Source: Halorubrum sp. BV1 (GTDB lineage: Archaea > Halobacteriota > Halobacteria > Halobacteriales > Haloferacaceae). Taken from it: a DNA stretch of 64,000 nt. The notes under the pieces were generated by a model. The model had not been told where the DNA came from, searched no databases, and saw only the letters and a program-made list of their open reading frames with translations. The translations under genes and the position numbers were made by a program. This document shows, one piece after another, positions 32,519-40,282 of this stretch; the stretch's first letter is position 1, and each line of letters begins with the position of its first letter. The stretch spans positions 620,001 through 684,000 of the forward strand of contig NZ_JQKV01000002.1 in assembly GCF_000746205.1 (NCBI RefSeq), read 5' to 3'.

Positions 32519-34096
32519 TTAGGGGCGGGTTGCTGACTCGCCAACGTCAACACCGGCTATCTCGAATCGTGCACCGCCCGTCTTGCTTTCCGCCACAGAG
32601 ACGGTCCATCCGTGTGCATCAGCTATCTCTTTGACGATAAGCAACCCAAGGCCAGTACTGCCGTGTTTCGTGGTGTGTTCCGGTTCGAATATGCGGTCGC
32701 GCTCATCATCGGGGACTCCGGTACCATCGTCCGCAACGTAGAATCCGTCTCGGTCGGGAAGCGCCCCAACTCGAATTGTTACGTCTTCTCCCCCGTGTTT
32801 GACCGCGTTTTCAAATAGATTCTCAAGCAGTTGTTGCAGTTGGCTCTCGTCGGCGTAGATCGTTAGCTCTGTCTCGATTTGAAGCGACGCCGATGCCGTC
32901 GGAACCGTTTGCCAGCACGCGGTCGCCACCGATGCCATTTCGATGGGTTTGACCTGATCGATTGCTCCACCGCTCCGGGCTAATGTTAACGCGTCATCGA
33001 TGATCTCCTCCATTCGGCCCAGCGAGGATTGCACCGTCACCAGCGAGTCGTTGTCACAGTCTTCCATGGCGATGGAGAGGCGTCCAGTCGCCACATTAAG
33101 CGGATTCTTGAGGTCGTGTGAGACGATGCTGGCGAATCGATCGAGTCGTTCGTTCTCCCGGATTCGAGCCTGTTCCTCATGGATGGTATGGATCGCATGG
33201 CCGAACGTTTCTCCGAGTTCAGCGAGCGTATCCTGTTCTCGATCGTTAAACGCATTCAGCCGGTTCGCGTAAATATTCAACACGCCGTAGGTCGTATCTT
33301 GATAAACGATCGGAACGGCGAGACTGGACTGAAAGCCGTACTCGATAGCCTCGTCCCGCCACGGTTCGTATTCGGGGTCCTCGCGGATGTTTTGGGTACC
33401 GTGCGGTTCGCCTGTCCGAATGGCCTTGGCAGTGGGTCCATGCGCTGTGGCTTCATCATCCACGTTGATCGTAATCGAGTCAAGGTACTCGTCACCGATC
33501 CCAGCGGCGACCCGCGGGACAACTTCGCCCGTTGAGGCATTCAGATTGCCAATCCATGCAAAGAGGTACGGCTCCGACTCCGCCAGTGTTTCACAGACGT
33601 GTTGTTCGAGACTGGATTGCGTTTCTGCGGTAACGATTCCTCGGTGAATCTCACGCACCGTATCAAGGATTCGTGTCTCGACGTTCAATCGGCGTTCCTG
33701 CTGTTTTCGCCCGACGTCGTACATTCCGACTAGAATTCCGAGGCCCACGGATCCGATTATGGTATTTATTATGATATGATTGAAATGGACGAGCATGCTG
33801 CCATGCGCTTGCACGTAGATTCCGAGCGACGTCGCAATGCCGACACCAACCGGGATGAAGATCGCCATCCATCCAATAATACGCCACCCATCCTGAATAG
33901 GGAAATCGTACCGATACACAACCACACCGGTTGCGATAATGCATAGCGCTATCAGTCCGGGAATGACGGAGCCAAAAAGGAGCGCTTGGACGGGTTCTCC
34001 AGACAGGGCGTGCCAGCTAGTGGAATACAGAAAGGAAGCGCCGACTCCGCTGATAAAAGCGGCGTTCAACAGCTTCGTAGTGCTCTTTTGAACCAT
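32519..34096 (-). CDS. Membrane/GAF sensor histidine kinase
   Basis: A 525-residue kinase: four hydrophobic segments in residues 8-130, a GAF-type sensor domain at about 150-290 (SSLEQHVCETLAE... TYGVLNIYANRLNAF), the H-box ASIVSHDLKNPLNVATG near 315 and an HATPase domain with LFENAVKHGG, DDGTGVP and STGLGLLIVKEI. I start at ATG 34096 (MVQKSTTKLLNAAF), just before the first membrane segment. Its ATPase end (GGARFEIAGV) is closely similar to that of the KaiC-paired kinase, so the two may be duplicates with swapped sensors. Confidence 0.86.
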   Translation of the reverse strand: MVQKSTTKLLNAAFISGVGASFLYSTSWHALSGEPVQALLFGSVIPGLIALCIIATGVVVYRYDFPIQDGWRIIGWMAIFIPVGVGIATSLGIYVQAHGSMLVHFNHIIINTIIGSVGLGILVGMYDVGRKQQERRLNVETRILDTVREIHRGIVTAETQSSLEQHVCETLAESEPYLFAWIGNLNASTGEVVPRVAAGIGDEYLDSITINVDDEATAHGPTAKAIRTGEPHGTQNIREDPEYEPWRDEAIEYGFQSSLAVPIVYQDTTYGVLNIYANRLNAFNDREQDTLAELGETFGHAIHTIHEEQARIRENERLDRFASIVSHDLKNPLNVATGRLSIAMEDCDNDSLVTVQSSLGRMEEIIDDALTLARSGGAIDQVKPIEMASVATACWQTVPTASASLQIETELTIYADESQLQQLLENLFENAVKHGGEDVTIRVGALPDRDGFYVADDGTGVPDDERDRIFEPEHTTKHGSTGLGLLIVKEIADAHGWTVSVAESKTGGARFEIAGVDVGESATRP

Positions 34097-34362
34097 CTCG
34101 GGAGTACCCAGATAACATAAATATCTCGTTAGGCTGAATAATACTTTTCGCTCCGCGCGCACCGGCAAAAGCAGATCTTCGAATCTACCCGCCGCGTGAA
34201 CGCCATGTCATCGGAACGCATAGAACTCTAAGTGGCTCACGAGACGCAGACTTCCCTCGCGAACGACTCACCGTCCAGTCCGGTGCGGTTCCGTGACCGG
34301 TCCGGCAACGCCCGCCAAAGCCATGCACCATTTAGCGCTCGGGCGCGAAGTATCCGTCATCC
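34097..34362. other. Divergent intergenic region and composition boundary
   Basis: About 265 bases with no gene. The left part is AT-rich and the right part GC-rich, marking a visible change from the signalling cluster to the core region. It contains two similar stretches, cagtccggtgcggttccgtg and accggtccgg. A TATA-like catttagc (34329-34336) lies 30 bases before ATG 34363. Confidence 0.5.
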
Positions 34363-35433
34363 ATGGCACGCGCGAGCGCCGGAGCCCGAATCCACTTCGG
34401 TTTCTGTAACCTCAGTCTCTCACACGGGCGCCTGTACGGCGCGCTCGGACTGGGTCTCCGCGAACCGCGCGTCGTCGTCGACGCCGAGCCGAGAGCGGAC
34501 GTGAGCGTCGCGGTCGCAGACGAGACCGGGGTGCCGGACACCGCGGACGACGCCGCATCCGACACCGCGGCCGACCTTCGCGCGCACGCGACGACGGCGG
34601 TCGACTGTCTCGGCGTCGACGGCGCGCGGGTCGTCCTCCGCGAGTCGCTCCCGCGGCACGCCGGGCTCGGGAGCGGCACGCAGCTCGCCGCGGCGACGCT
34701 CGCGGCGGTCGCGGCCGCACACGGCGAGCCGGCTCGCGTCCGCGAGCGCGCCCCACTTTTCGGACGGGGTGGGCGCTCCGGCGTCGGCGTCGCGACGTTC
34801 GAAGACGGGGGATTCGTCCTCGACGCCGGTCACCCGACCGCGCGGTTCACGACCGACCGGCCGGACGACGGCGAGTGGACGGTACCGCCGGTCGCCGCCC
34901 GACACGCCGTGCCGGACGACTGGCGCTTCCTGCTCGTGCGGCCGGACGCCGATCCCGGGCGGAGCGGTGACGGCGAGGACGACGCGATGCGCGCGGCGGT
35001 CGAGCGGGCCGAGCCGGGGCTGGCCGACCGGATCGGGGGGATCGTCACGCGGCGCGTGCTCCCCACCGTCGCGACCGGGAACGCCGAGCGGTTCGGTGCC
35101 GCGGTCGCGGAGATCGGTCGGCTCAACGGTGCGTGGTACGCCGACGAACAGGGCGGCGTCTACCGCCCGCCGGTCGGCGACGTGGTGGCGTCGCTGTCGG
35201 GGGCCGCGAGCGTGTTCGGTGCCGGGCAGTCCTCGTGGGGACCGACCGTCTACGGCGTCACGGACGCGGCCCACGCCGCGGCGGCCGCCGACGCGGGCGA
35301 GCGGGCCCTCGACGAGGCGGGCGTCGAGGGGACGGTGTCTGTCGTCCGCGCGGCGACGCGGGGGGCGCGAGTGACGCGCGGGTCGCGACGGATGACCTGC
35401 GGCGACGCGACGATAGACGAGCAACAACACTAA
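34363..35433 (+). CDS. Beta-RFAP synthase-like GHMP kinase-family protein
   Basis: A 356-residue protein related to beta-ribofuranosylaminobenzene 5'-phosphate synthase, a GHMP-superfamily enzyme that joins p-aminobenzoate to PRPP in methanopterin synthesis. The N-terminus SAGARIHFGFCNLSLSHGRL and the glycine-rich loop LPRHAGLGSGTQLAAATLAA (about residues 100-119) are typical, as is the GRGGRSGVGVATFEDGGFVLD block. Haloarchaea are not known to make methanopterin, so the product may be a related one-carbon carrier. It is 16 bases upstream of a KaiC-like gene in the same direction. Confidence 0.75.
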   Translation: MARASAGARIHFGFCNLSLSHGRLYGALGLGLREPRVVVDAEPRADVSVAVADETGVPDTADDAASDTAADLRAHATTAVDCLGVDGARVVLRESLPRHAGLGSGTQLAAATLAAVAAAHGEPARVRERAPLFGRGGRSGVGVATFEDGGFVLDAGHPTARFTTDRPDDGEWTVPPVAARHAVPDDWRFLLVRPDADPGRSGDGEDDAMRAAVERAEPGLADRIGGIVTRRVLPTVATGNAERFGAAVAEIGRLNGAWYADEQGGVYRPPVGDVVASLSGAASVFGAGQSSWGPTVYGVTDAAHAAAAADAGERALDEAGVEGTVSVVRAATRGARVTRGSRRMTCGDATIDEQQH

Positions 35434-35449
35434 GCGGAGCGGCGACTCC

Positions 35450-36295
35450 ATGAGTGACATGACGAGCCTGCCGTTCGGCGTCGCTCGCCTCGACTCGATC
35501 CTCGACGGGGGGGCACCGCCGGGGAGCGTCGTGCTTCTCGCCGGCGAGTCGGGAGCCGGAGCGCGGGAGTTCCTCTACACGAGCGCGGCGATGAACTCGC
35601 TCGCGCGCGCCGACGAGGAGCTGTTCGATCTGTACTACGGCGACCTCCCCGAGGGGGCGAGGCTCCCCGAGGCGGTGCACTACCTCTCGTTTACCGCCGG
35701 CAGGGGGCCGATCACGCGGGAGATGGGGTACACGATGGTCGACGAGATAGTCGACGCCGCGATCGGCGAGATCGCGTTTCGGGACCTTTCTGCGGAGTAC
35801 TTCCAGCTCAGCCCGATCCCGCGGGACTGGTACGAAGACGAGACGGCGTCGATCACGGATTTGGGGGATCGCGGGGAGTACGAGGACGTCCTCACGGCGT
35901 TCGGCGACTACCTGTCCGCGAACGCGGAAGGGAGCCTCGTCTGTATCGACTCCGTGACCGACCTCGTCTCGATGGTCTCCGGCGACACCGAGTGGAGCGA
36001 CATCGCGACGGTGCTGAAAGGGCTGAAGAAGGCGGCCTACGAATGGGGCGGGCTCATCCTCGTGTTGGTGAACACCGACTCGATAACCGACCGCGAGTTC
36101 GGCGCGCTGACCGACGCCGCCGGCGGCACGTTCCAGTTCGCGTGGGAGAGCGGCGGCTCGAAACGCGCCAGAACGATGTTCGTCCGGGAGTTCCGCGGGG
36201 TGCTCTCGCGGCTGGAAGCGGAGAACATCGTCCGGTTCGAGACGGAGATACACGACGGCGGCTTCGATATCAGCGACGTGCGGAAGATCAGATGA
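35450..36295 (+). CDS. KaiC-like RecA-superfamily protein with degenerate Walker A
   Basis: A 281-residue single-domain KaiC/Rad55-like protein of a haloarchaeal type. The fold start LPFGVARLDSILDGGAPPGSVVLLAGES is clear, but the Walker A reads GESGAGAR, so the catalytic Lys and Ser/Thr are replaced by Ala and Arg. A Walker B-type segment GSLVCIDSVTDLV remains. An insert near residues 60-80 (DLYYGDLPEGARLPEAV) also departs from KaiC. It may bind a partner or nucleotide without hydrolysis. It is co-directional with the beta-RFAP synthase-like gene, but no functional link is evident. Confidence 0.75.
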   Translation: MSDMTSLPFGVARLDSILDGGAPPGSVVLLAGESGAGAREFLYTSAAMNSLARADEELFDLYYGDLPEGARLPEAVHYLSFTAGRGPITREMGYTMVDEIVDAAIGEIAFRDLSAEYFQLSPIPRDWYEDETASITDLGDRGEYEDVLTAFGDYLSANAEGSLVCIDSVTDLVSMVSGDTEWSDIATVLKGLKKAAYEWGGLILVLVNTDSITDREFGALTDAAGGTFQFAWESGGSKRARTMFVREFRGVLSRLEAENIVRFETEIHDGGFDISDVRKIR

Positions 36296-36330
36296 CGCGG
36301 CGAGTCTCGATTCCGAGAACGGCGCGGCAG

Positions 36331-36340
36331 GTTACTTAAG
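36331..36340 (+). promoter_or_regulatory. TATA-like box before the coiled-coil zinc-ribbon gene
   Basis: The sequence gttacttaag is centred about 27 bases before 36363-36364, where a very short reading frame starts (see 36364-36384), rather than 27 bases before the main gene start at 36381. Confidence 0.55.
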
Positions 36341-36363
36341 TCTCCCACCACTACGAGCCGTAG

Positions 36364-36384
36364 ATGACGGGGGATTCGCGATGA
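36364..36384 (+). other. Six-codon upstream reading frame coupled to the next gene
   Basis: ATG ACG GGG GAT TCG CGA TGA (MTGDSR-stop) begins where a leaderless transcript from the TATA box at 36331-36340 would begin, and its stop overlaps the ATG of the downstream gene (ATGA at 36381-36384). It is out of frame with that gene. This may be a start-coupling leader peptide. Confidence 0.4.
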
Positions 36385-37301
36385 GCGACCTCGATCCGAC
36401 CGACGGCGTCGGCGACGAGTCTGACGTCAGCGACGGATCCGGCGTCGGCGACGAGTCGGACGTTGGCGGCTGGTCGGACCCAGAACGGGGCCGCGCGATC
36501 ACGGCCGCGGCCGACGAGGTCGACGTCGACCGCGAGGAGGCGTTGAAACGCGCCATTGTCGGACTCGCGGAATCCGAGGGGATAGCGGTCCCGGACGCGG
36601 ACGAGGTGGCGTCGATACGCTCTCGGATCGACGAGCTCGACGCCGACGTCGACGAGAAGGTGGCCGACCTCAGAGAGCGGTTCGTGGAGCTGTATCGCGA
36701 CCTCGAATCGAAGGCCCCGGCGGACCACGTCCACGAGGAGACGATCGACCGCCTCGATTCGGTCGAAGACGATCTCGATTCGATCGAAGGCGATCTCGAT
36801 GACGTGACGGCGGAGGTCGGCCGCCACCGAGCCGACCTCGATGCGACCCAAACCGATCTGATCGAAGTGGAGGGCCGCCTCGCGGAGGTGGAAGCGGAGG
36901 TCGGCGACCTCGACGTCGACGCGGTCGAGGACAAACTCTCTCGCGTCGCGAGCGCGATCCTCCGCGTTCGCCGACGGCTGGAGACGCTCGAAGACGAGCG
37001 AGACGACCGCCAGCGGCTCGACGCGTTGACGACCGTCGCGAACCGCCACGGCATCGAGACCGCGGCGTGTAGCGACTGCGGCGAGACGGTCAGGCTGGGG
37101 CTTTTGACGACTCCCGAGTGTCCGCACTGCGGCCGAGCGTTCGTCGACGTCGACCCGCGAACGTGGTTTTTCAGAAGCTCTCGGCTCGTCGTCGCCGATC
37201 CGCCGGCGCTCGACGGCGACGTGGACGCGGACGGAGCCGACACCCCAGCGGGGACTGGAGACGACGCGGGGAGAACGGACGGAGGCGGAGCGGAGCCGTG
37301 A
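36381..37301 (+). CDS. Acidic coiled-coil protein with C-terminal zinc ribbon
   Basis: A 306-residue protein, conserved-looking in haloarchaea. Residues 1-35 are an acidic low-complexity lead. A short ribbon-helix-helix-like part may follow (RAITAAADEVDVDREEALKRA). Residues 75-215 form a long heptad coiled coil with repeated D-L-D-S-I-E-D patterns. A zinc ribbon with CSDC and CPHC knuckles lies at about residues 232-256, followed by an acidic tail. Such proteins may tether or scaffold, possibly on DNA. Its stop overlaps the next start (GTGA), so the two genes are coupled. Function unknown. Confidence 0.7.
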   Translation: MSDLDPTDGVGDESDVSDGSGVGDESDVGGWSDPERGRAITAAADEVDVDREEALKRAIVGLAESEGIAVPDADEVASIRSRIDELDADVDEKVADLRERFVELYRDLESKAPADHVHEETIDRLDSVEDDLDSIEGDLDDVTAEVGRHRADLDATQTDLIEVEGRLAEVEAEVGDLDVDAVEDKLSRVASAILRVRRRLETLEDERDDRQRLDALTTVANRHGIETAACSDCGETVRLGLLTTPECPHCGRAFVDVDPRTWFFRSSRLVVADPPALDGDVDADGADTPAGTGDDAGRTDGGGAEP

Positions 37302-37870
37302 TCGACGACGACGAGACGCCCGACGCAGACGACGCCAGTGATGACGAGATCGAGTTCGACGAGCCCGATCGGGACGGCCCCGGCCCGGCGTTGGGATCCG
37401 GCGGGGCGACGGACGCCTTCGATGACGAGGCGATAGGCTCCCCCGATGACGAGGCGACGGATCCGTTCGACGAACTCGGTCCGGCCTCGGAGGATGCGGG
37501 CGACACCGGCGACCGCAGGGACCTCGACGACGCGTTCGAACAGATGGAGGTCGGTGACCTCGACGACGAGGACGTCTGGGAGTCACTCGACGAGGATGGC
37601 GACGCGATCGGTGCTCCGACGTCCGAGGTCGATCCGGTCGCGGCCGCGCCGAGTCGAGGCGACGCACCCGACGCGGGACACGCCGACCGCACCGTCGATA
37701 AGCGTACGTACTGCCAACAGTGTCCACACTTCACCGCGCCGCCCGAGGCCGCCTGTACGCACGAGGGGACGGAGATCGTCGAAGTCGTCGACGTCGACGA
37801 GTTCCGCGTTCGCAACTGTCCGGTGGTCTCTAAGGCGGATCGGGCGGCAGAGTCGGCGCGAGACACGTAA
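37298..37870 (+). CDS. Acidic protein with C-terminal Cys motif, unknown function
   Basis: A 190-residue protein starting at GTG 37298, overlapping the previous stop by four bases. The first 130 residues are extremely acidic and low in complexity. The conserved part is C-terminal, with CQQCPHF, a later Cys in AACTHEG and a Cys in VRNCPVV, which look like a small zinc or redox site. The translational coupling suggests it works with the coiled-coil zinc-ribbon protein. The last codons are duplicated downstream (37873-37902). No family function is known to me. Confidence 0.7.
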   Translation: MIDDDETPDADDASDDEIEFDEPDRDGPGPALGSGGATDAFDDEAIGSPDDEATDPFDELGPASEDAGDTGDRRDLDDAFEQMEVGDLDDEDVWESLDEDGDAIGAPTSEVDPVAAAPSRGDAPDAGHADRTVDKRTYCQQCPHFTAPPEAACTHEGTEIVEVVDVDEFRVRNCPVVSKADRAAESARDT

Positions 37871-37902
37871 TTCGGGCGGCCGAGTCGGCTCGCAACACGT
37901 AA
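37841..37902 (+). repeat. Tandem duplication of a gene 3' end (30-base units)
   Basis: Bases 37841-37870 end with the stop codon of the acidic Cys-motif gene; bases 37873-37902 repeat them with four mismatches, again ending in acacgtaa. The period is 32 bases. The mismatches show that the copy is not recent. Confidence 0.8.
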
Positions 37903-37983
37903 CGGTTATCAGTTACACACGCCAGCGGTGAGATCGCCTTCGGTTTCTGAACACACTCAAGCGCGTTCGGCTCCGAACAGCCC

Positions 37984-39093
37984 TTGTCCGTGTTCGAACC
38001 GGTCACGCAGCGACATCACGAGATCCGATTCGACAGGCAGTCGGTGACCGGTGCGATAGGTGATTCGATTACTGTTGTACCGCTCGTCGTCGCCCTCGCG
38101 CTCCTGACTGACGTGTCGCTGCCGCATGTGCTCGTCGCGTTCGGCGTCTTTCAGGTCGTCTGGGGAGTGCGGTACGGGCTGCCCGTTTCCGTCGAGCCGA
38201 TGAAGGCGCTCGCGGCGCTCGCGATCGCCGGGGCGTTGACGTACGCGGAGCTGGCGCTCGCCGGTCTCGCGCTCGGCGTCCTCTTGCTCGCGATCGGACT
38301 CACGGGGACGCTCGCGCGCGTCGAGCGCTGGATCGGCGAGCCCGTGATCCGCGGCGTGCAGTTCGCGGTCGGACTGATCCTCCTCCAGACGGGCGTCGAC
38401 CTCGCGCTCGGCGACCCCGTCCTCGCGCTCAGCGGCGTGGCGATCGCGGCCGCCGCGGCGCTCGCGGGACACCGAAAGGCGAGCGCGCTTTCGGTGGCGG
38501 TCGCCGGTGTCGCCGTCGCGCTCGCCGCCGCTGGGGTCCCGACGCCGCGGCTCCCGGGTGCGCCGCCGCTGCCCGCCCTCGGTGCGGCCGTCACTCGGAG
38601 CACGATCGACGGGGTGTTCGCGCAGCTCGCGATGACGATCGGCAACGCCGCGCTGGCGACCTCCCTGCTGTTCGCCGACCTGTTCGACGCCGACGTGACG
38701 GCGGACGAGCTATCGACGAGCATGGGCGTGACGAACCTGCTCGCGGTGCCGATGGGGGGGATACCGATGTGTCACGGCTGTGACGGCGTGGCCGGCAAGC
38801 ACGCGTTCGGCGCGCGAACAGGAGGCGCGAACGTCGTTCTCGGGGCCGGCTACCTCGTCGCCGCCCTCTTTGCGACCCCCGCGCTTCTCGCCGCGTTCCC
38901 CGTGGCGATGCTCGGCGCGCTGCTCGCGATCGTCGCCGTCTCGCTCGCGCGCAACGTCACCGACTCCGGAAACCTGGCGCTCTCGGTTGGGATCGGCGTC
39001 GTCGCGCTGGCGACGAACCTCGGCGTGGCGTTCCTGCTCGGGGTCGTCATGCACCTCGCGTGGGAGCGCGTCGAGACGGAGCGCGCTGCGTGA
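37984..39093 (+). CDS. MOT1-like sulfate/molybdate permease
   Basis: A 369-residue hydrophobic protein with about ten membrane segments, related to the eukaryotic and archaeal MOT1 molybdate transporters (a SulP offshoot without STAS domain). Characteristic segments are SVTGAIGDSITVVPLVVAL near residues 20-38, GLPVSVEPMKALAALA near 66-81 and PMGGIPMCHGCDGVAGKHAFGAR cut around residue 255-277. It would import molybdate or a related oxyanion needed for molybdopterin enzymes. The frame begins with TTG 37984; a later start is possible. It is monocistronic. Confidence 0.78.
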   Translation: MSVFEPVTQRHHEIRFDRQSVTGAIGDSITVVPLVVALALLTDVSLPHVLVAFGVFQVVWGVRYGLPVSVEPMKALAALAIAGALTYAELALAGLALGVLLLAIGLTGTLARVERWIGEPVIRGVQFAVGLILLQTGVDLALGDPVLALSGVAIAAAAALAGHRKASALSVAVAGVAVALAAAGVPTPRLPGAPPLPALGAAVTRSTIDGVFAQLAMTIGNAALATSLLFADLFDADVTADELSTSMGVTNLLAVPMGGIPMCHGCDGVAGKHAFGARTGGANVVLGAGYLVAALFATPALLAAFPVAMLGALLAIVAVSLARNVTDSGNLALSVGIGVVALATNLGVAFLLGVVMHLAWERVETERAA

Positions 39094-39528
39094 GAGATGA
39101 GGCGTGCGAGGGGACAGGCTCCGGTGGCGCGCCTCCGAGTGGTCGCCGGCGGCGGCGGCCACGAGGAGCCCGCGAGGGACGCCGCGAGCGCCTAATAACG
39201 GCGCGAGCGGCGAGGCTGGGGAGGTGTGTGGTGTGGGACGGTCGTAGGGCGGTCGCGGAGCGGTCGCAGGGCGGTCGCGGAGCGGTCGCAGGGCGGTCGC
39301 GGAGCGGTCGCAGGGCGGTCGCGAGGCGAGGTGGGACTCAACGGAGTCGCCTCGCGGCTGGGGCGTTGGCAGCGTGCTTCGCGTCAGCGGCTGGTCGGTA
39401 CTCGACGGAGGAACAACCGACCGGTGTGACCCGGTACTTCCGGCTGCATCGGCGCTCACCAGATATCGAGCTGCGTCCGGCGCGCAGTCAGGGAAGCTAA
39501 ACCGCTCGCCGACCTACGTAATTTACAT
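39094..39528. other. Intergenic region with 22-base tandem repeats
   Basis: About 435 bases between the permease and tfs genes. No gene with convincing coding bias is seen. It contains the repeat array at 39249-39328 and, near 39410-39440, the inverted-looking accgaccggtgtgacccggt. Confidence 0.5.
39249..39328 (+). repeat. 22-base tandem repeat array, about 3.6 copies
   Basis: Units at 39249-39270, 39271-39292 and 39293-39314 are identical (gcggtcgcggagcggtcg plus cagg), followed by a partial unit. Each unit is itself two diverged 11-base halves (gcggtcgcgga and gcggtcgcagg), so the array is an 11-base repeat at heart. The period is two DNA turns. Confidence 0.9.
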
Positions 39529-39858
39529 ATGCAGTTCTGTGACGACTGCGGCTCGATGATGGTCTCGGTCGATGGCGAGATGGTGTGTCAAAACGACGAT
39601 TGCGGTGCGACCACCGAACGCGACGAGGAACTCGCCGCGCAGTTCGAATCCACCGCCGAACAGACCGGCGACGAGGTGATCGAGACGGAAGAGGGCGCGA
39701 ACTTCGAGGGGAAGCCCACCGCGACCGACGTCGTCTGCGAGGAGTGCGGCCACGGCGAAGCGTGGTACACGATCAAACAGACGGGCGCGGCCGACGAACC
39801 GCCGACGCGATTCTTTAAATGCAAGGAGTGCGGGCGGCGCTGGCGCGGCTACAACTGA
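39529..39858 (+). CDS. tfs: Transcription factor S (RNA polymerase cleavage factor)
   Basis: A 109-residue protein with an N-terminal zinc ribbon (CDDC...CQNDDC, residues 4-25) and a C-terminal TFIIS-type zinc ribbon (CEEC...CKEC, about 74-101). The catalytic acidic pair of TFIIS-like factors is the DE in GAADEPPTRFF. It binds RNA polymerase and stimulates cleavage of backtracked RNA. Length matches archaeal TFS (about 100-110). Confidence 0.93.
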   Translation: MQFCDDCGSMMVSVDGEMVCQNDDCGATTERDEELAAQFESTAEQTGDEVIETEEGANFEGKPTATDVVCEECGHGEAWYTIKQTGAADEPPTRFFKCKECGRRWRGYN

Positions 39859-39874
39859 CCGCGACGGGGAGTGG

Positions 39875-39985
39875 TCACGGGGTGGAGGCTTCGTCCACCC
39901 GCCCGATCACCTCACCGGCGACTGGCAGGTCCACGTCCGGCAGTTCCCCGCGCTCGATAGTGTGGATCCTATGGGGCGGATCCAT
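39875..39985 (-). other. Possible 36-residue small protein gene convergent with tfs
   Basis: Frame from ATG 39985 to a stop ending at 39875 encoding 36 residues, including HRIHTIERGELP and DLPVAGEVIGRVDEAS. Its composition looks like real haloarchaeal protein, not shadow. No promoter is clear. It could be a small gene or the retained end of a larger one; the frame stays open upstream but turns to Arg/Pro-rich noise. Confidence 0.33.
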
Positions 39986-40282
39986 CGTCGCGCCGCTGGC
40001 GCACCTGCGTACGGGGGCGCTCGCCTCCCCGCGGCAGACGGCTGGCGGCGGAGCGGCTCGGACCCCCGACGCGCGCGACGTGGTCGCCCCGCCTGATCGG
40101 TGGTTTACTCCTTGATCGAGCGGCCCGATGCCTTGACACACACAAACACACACCATGGCTTTGCAGTCTATCGATTTATTCGAGTTAGTCCGGATTACCG
40201 TCGTAAATCCGATCGAAACGCGGCCTAATCCCGGTACAGCGTTTCGGCGGTTCATATGGCTCGGCGCGGGAGGGGAGCCACG
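39986..40282. other. Intergenic region before the glycosyltransferase gene
   Basis: About 300 bases without a gene. A purine-pyrimidine tract acacacacaaacacacacc at about 40135-40153 and an AT-richer part (tcgatttattcgagttag, near 40167-40184) follow; the latter may hold the promoter for the glycosyltransferase. Confidence 0.45.

Noticed and set aside
39249..39328. Tandem repeats as a possible CRISPR array
   Set aside because: The repeats are contiguous without spacers and no cas genes are present; the same holds for the arrays at 45559 and 54394.
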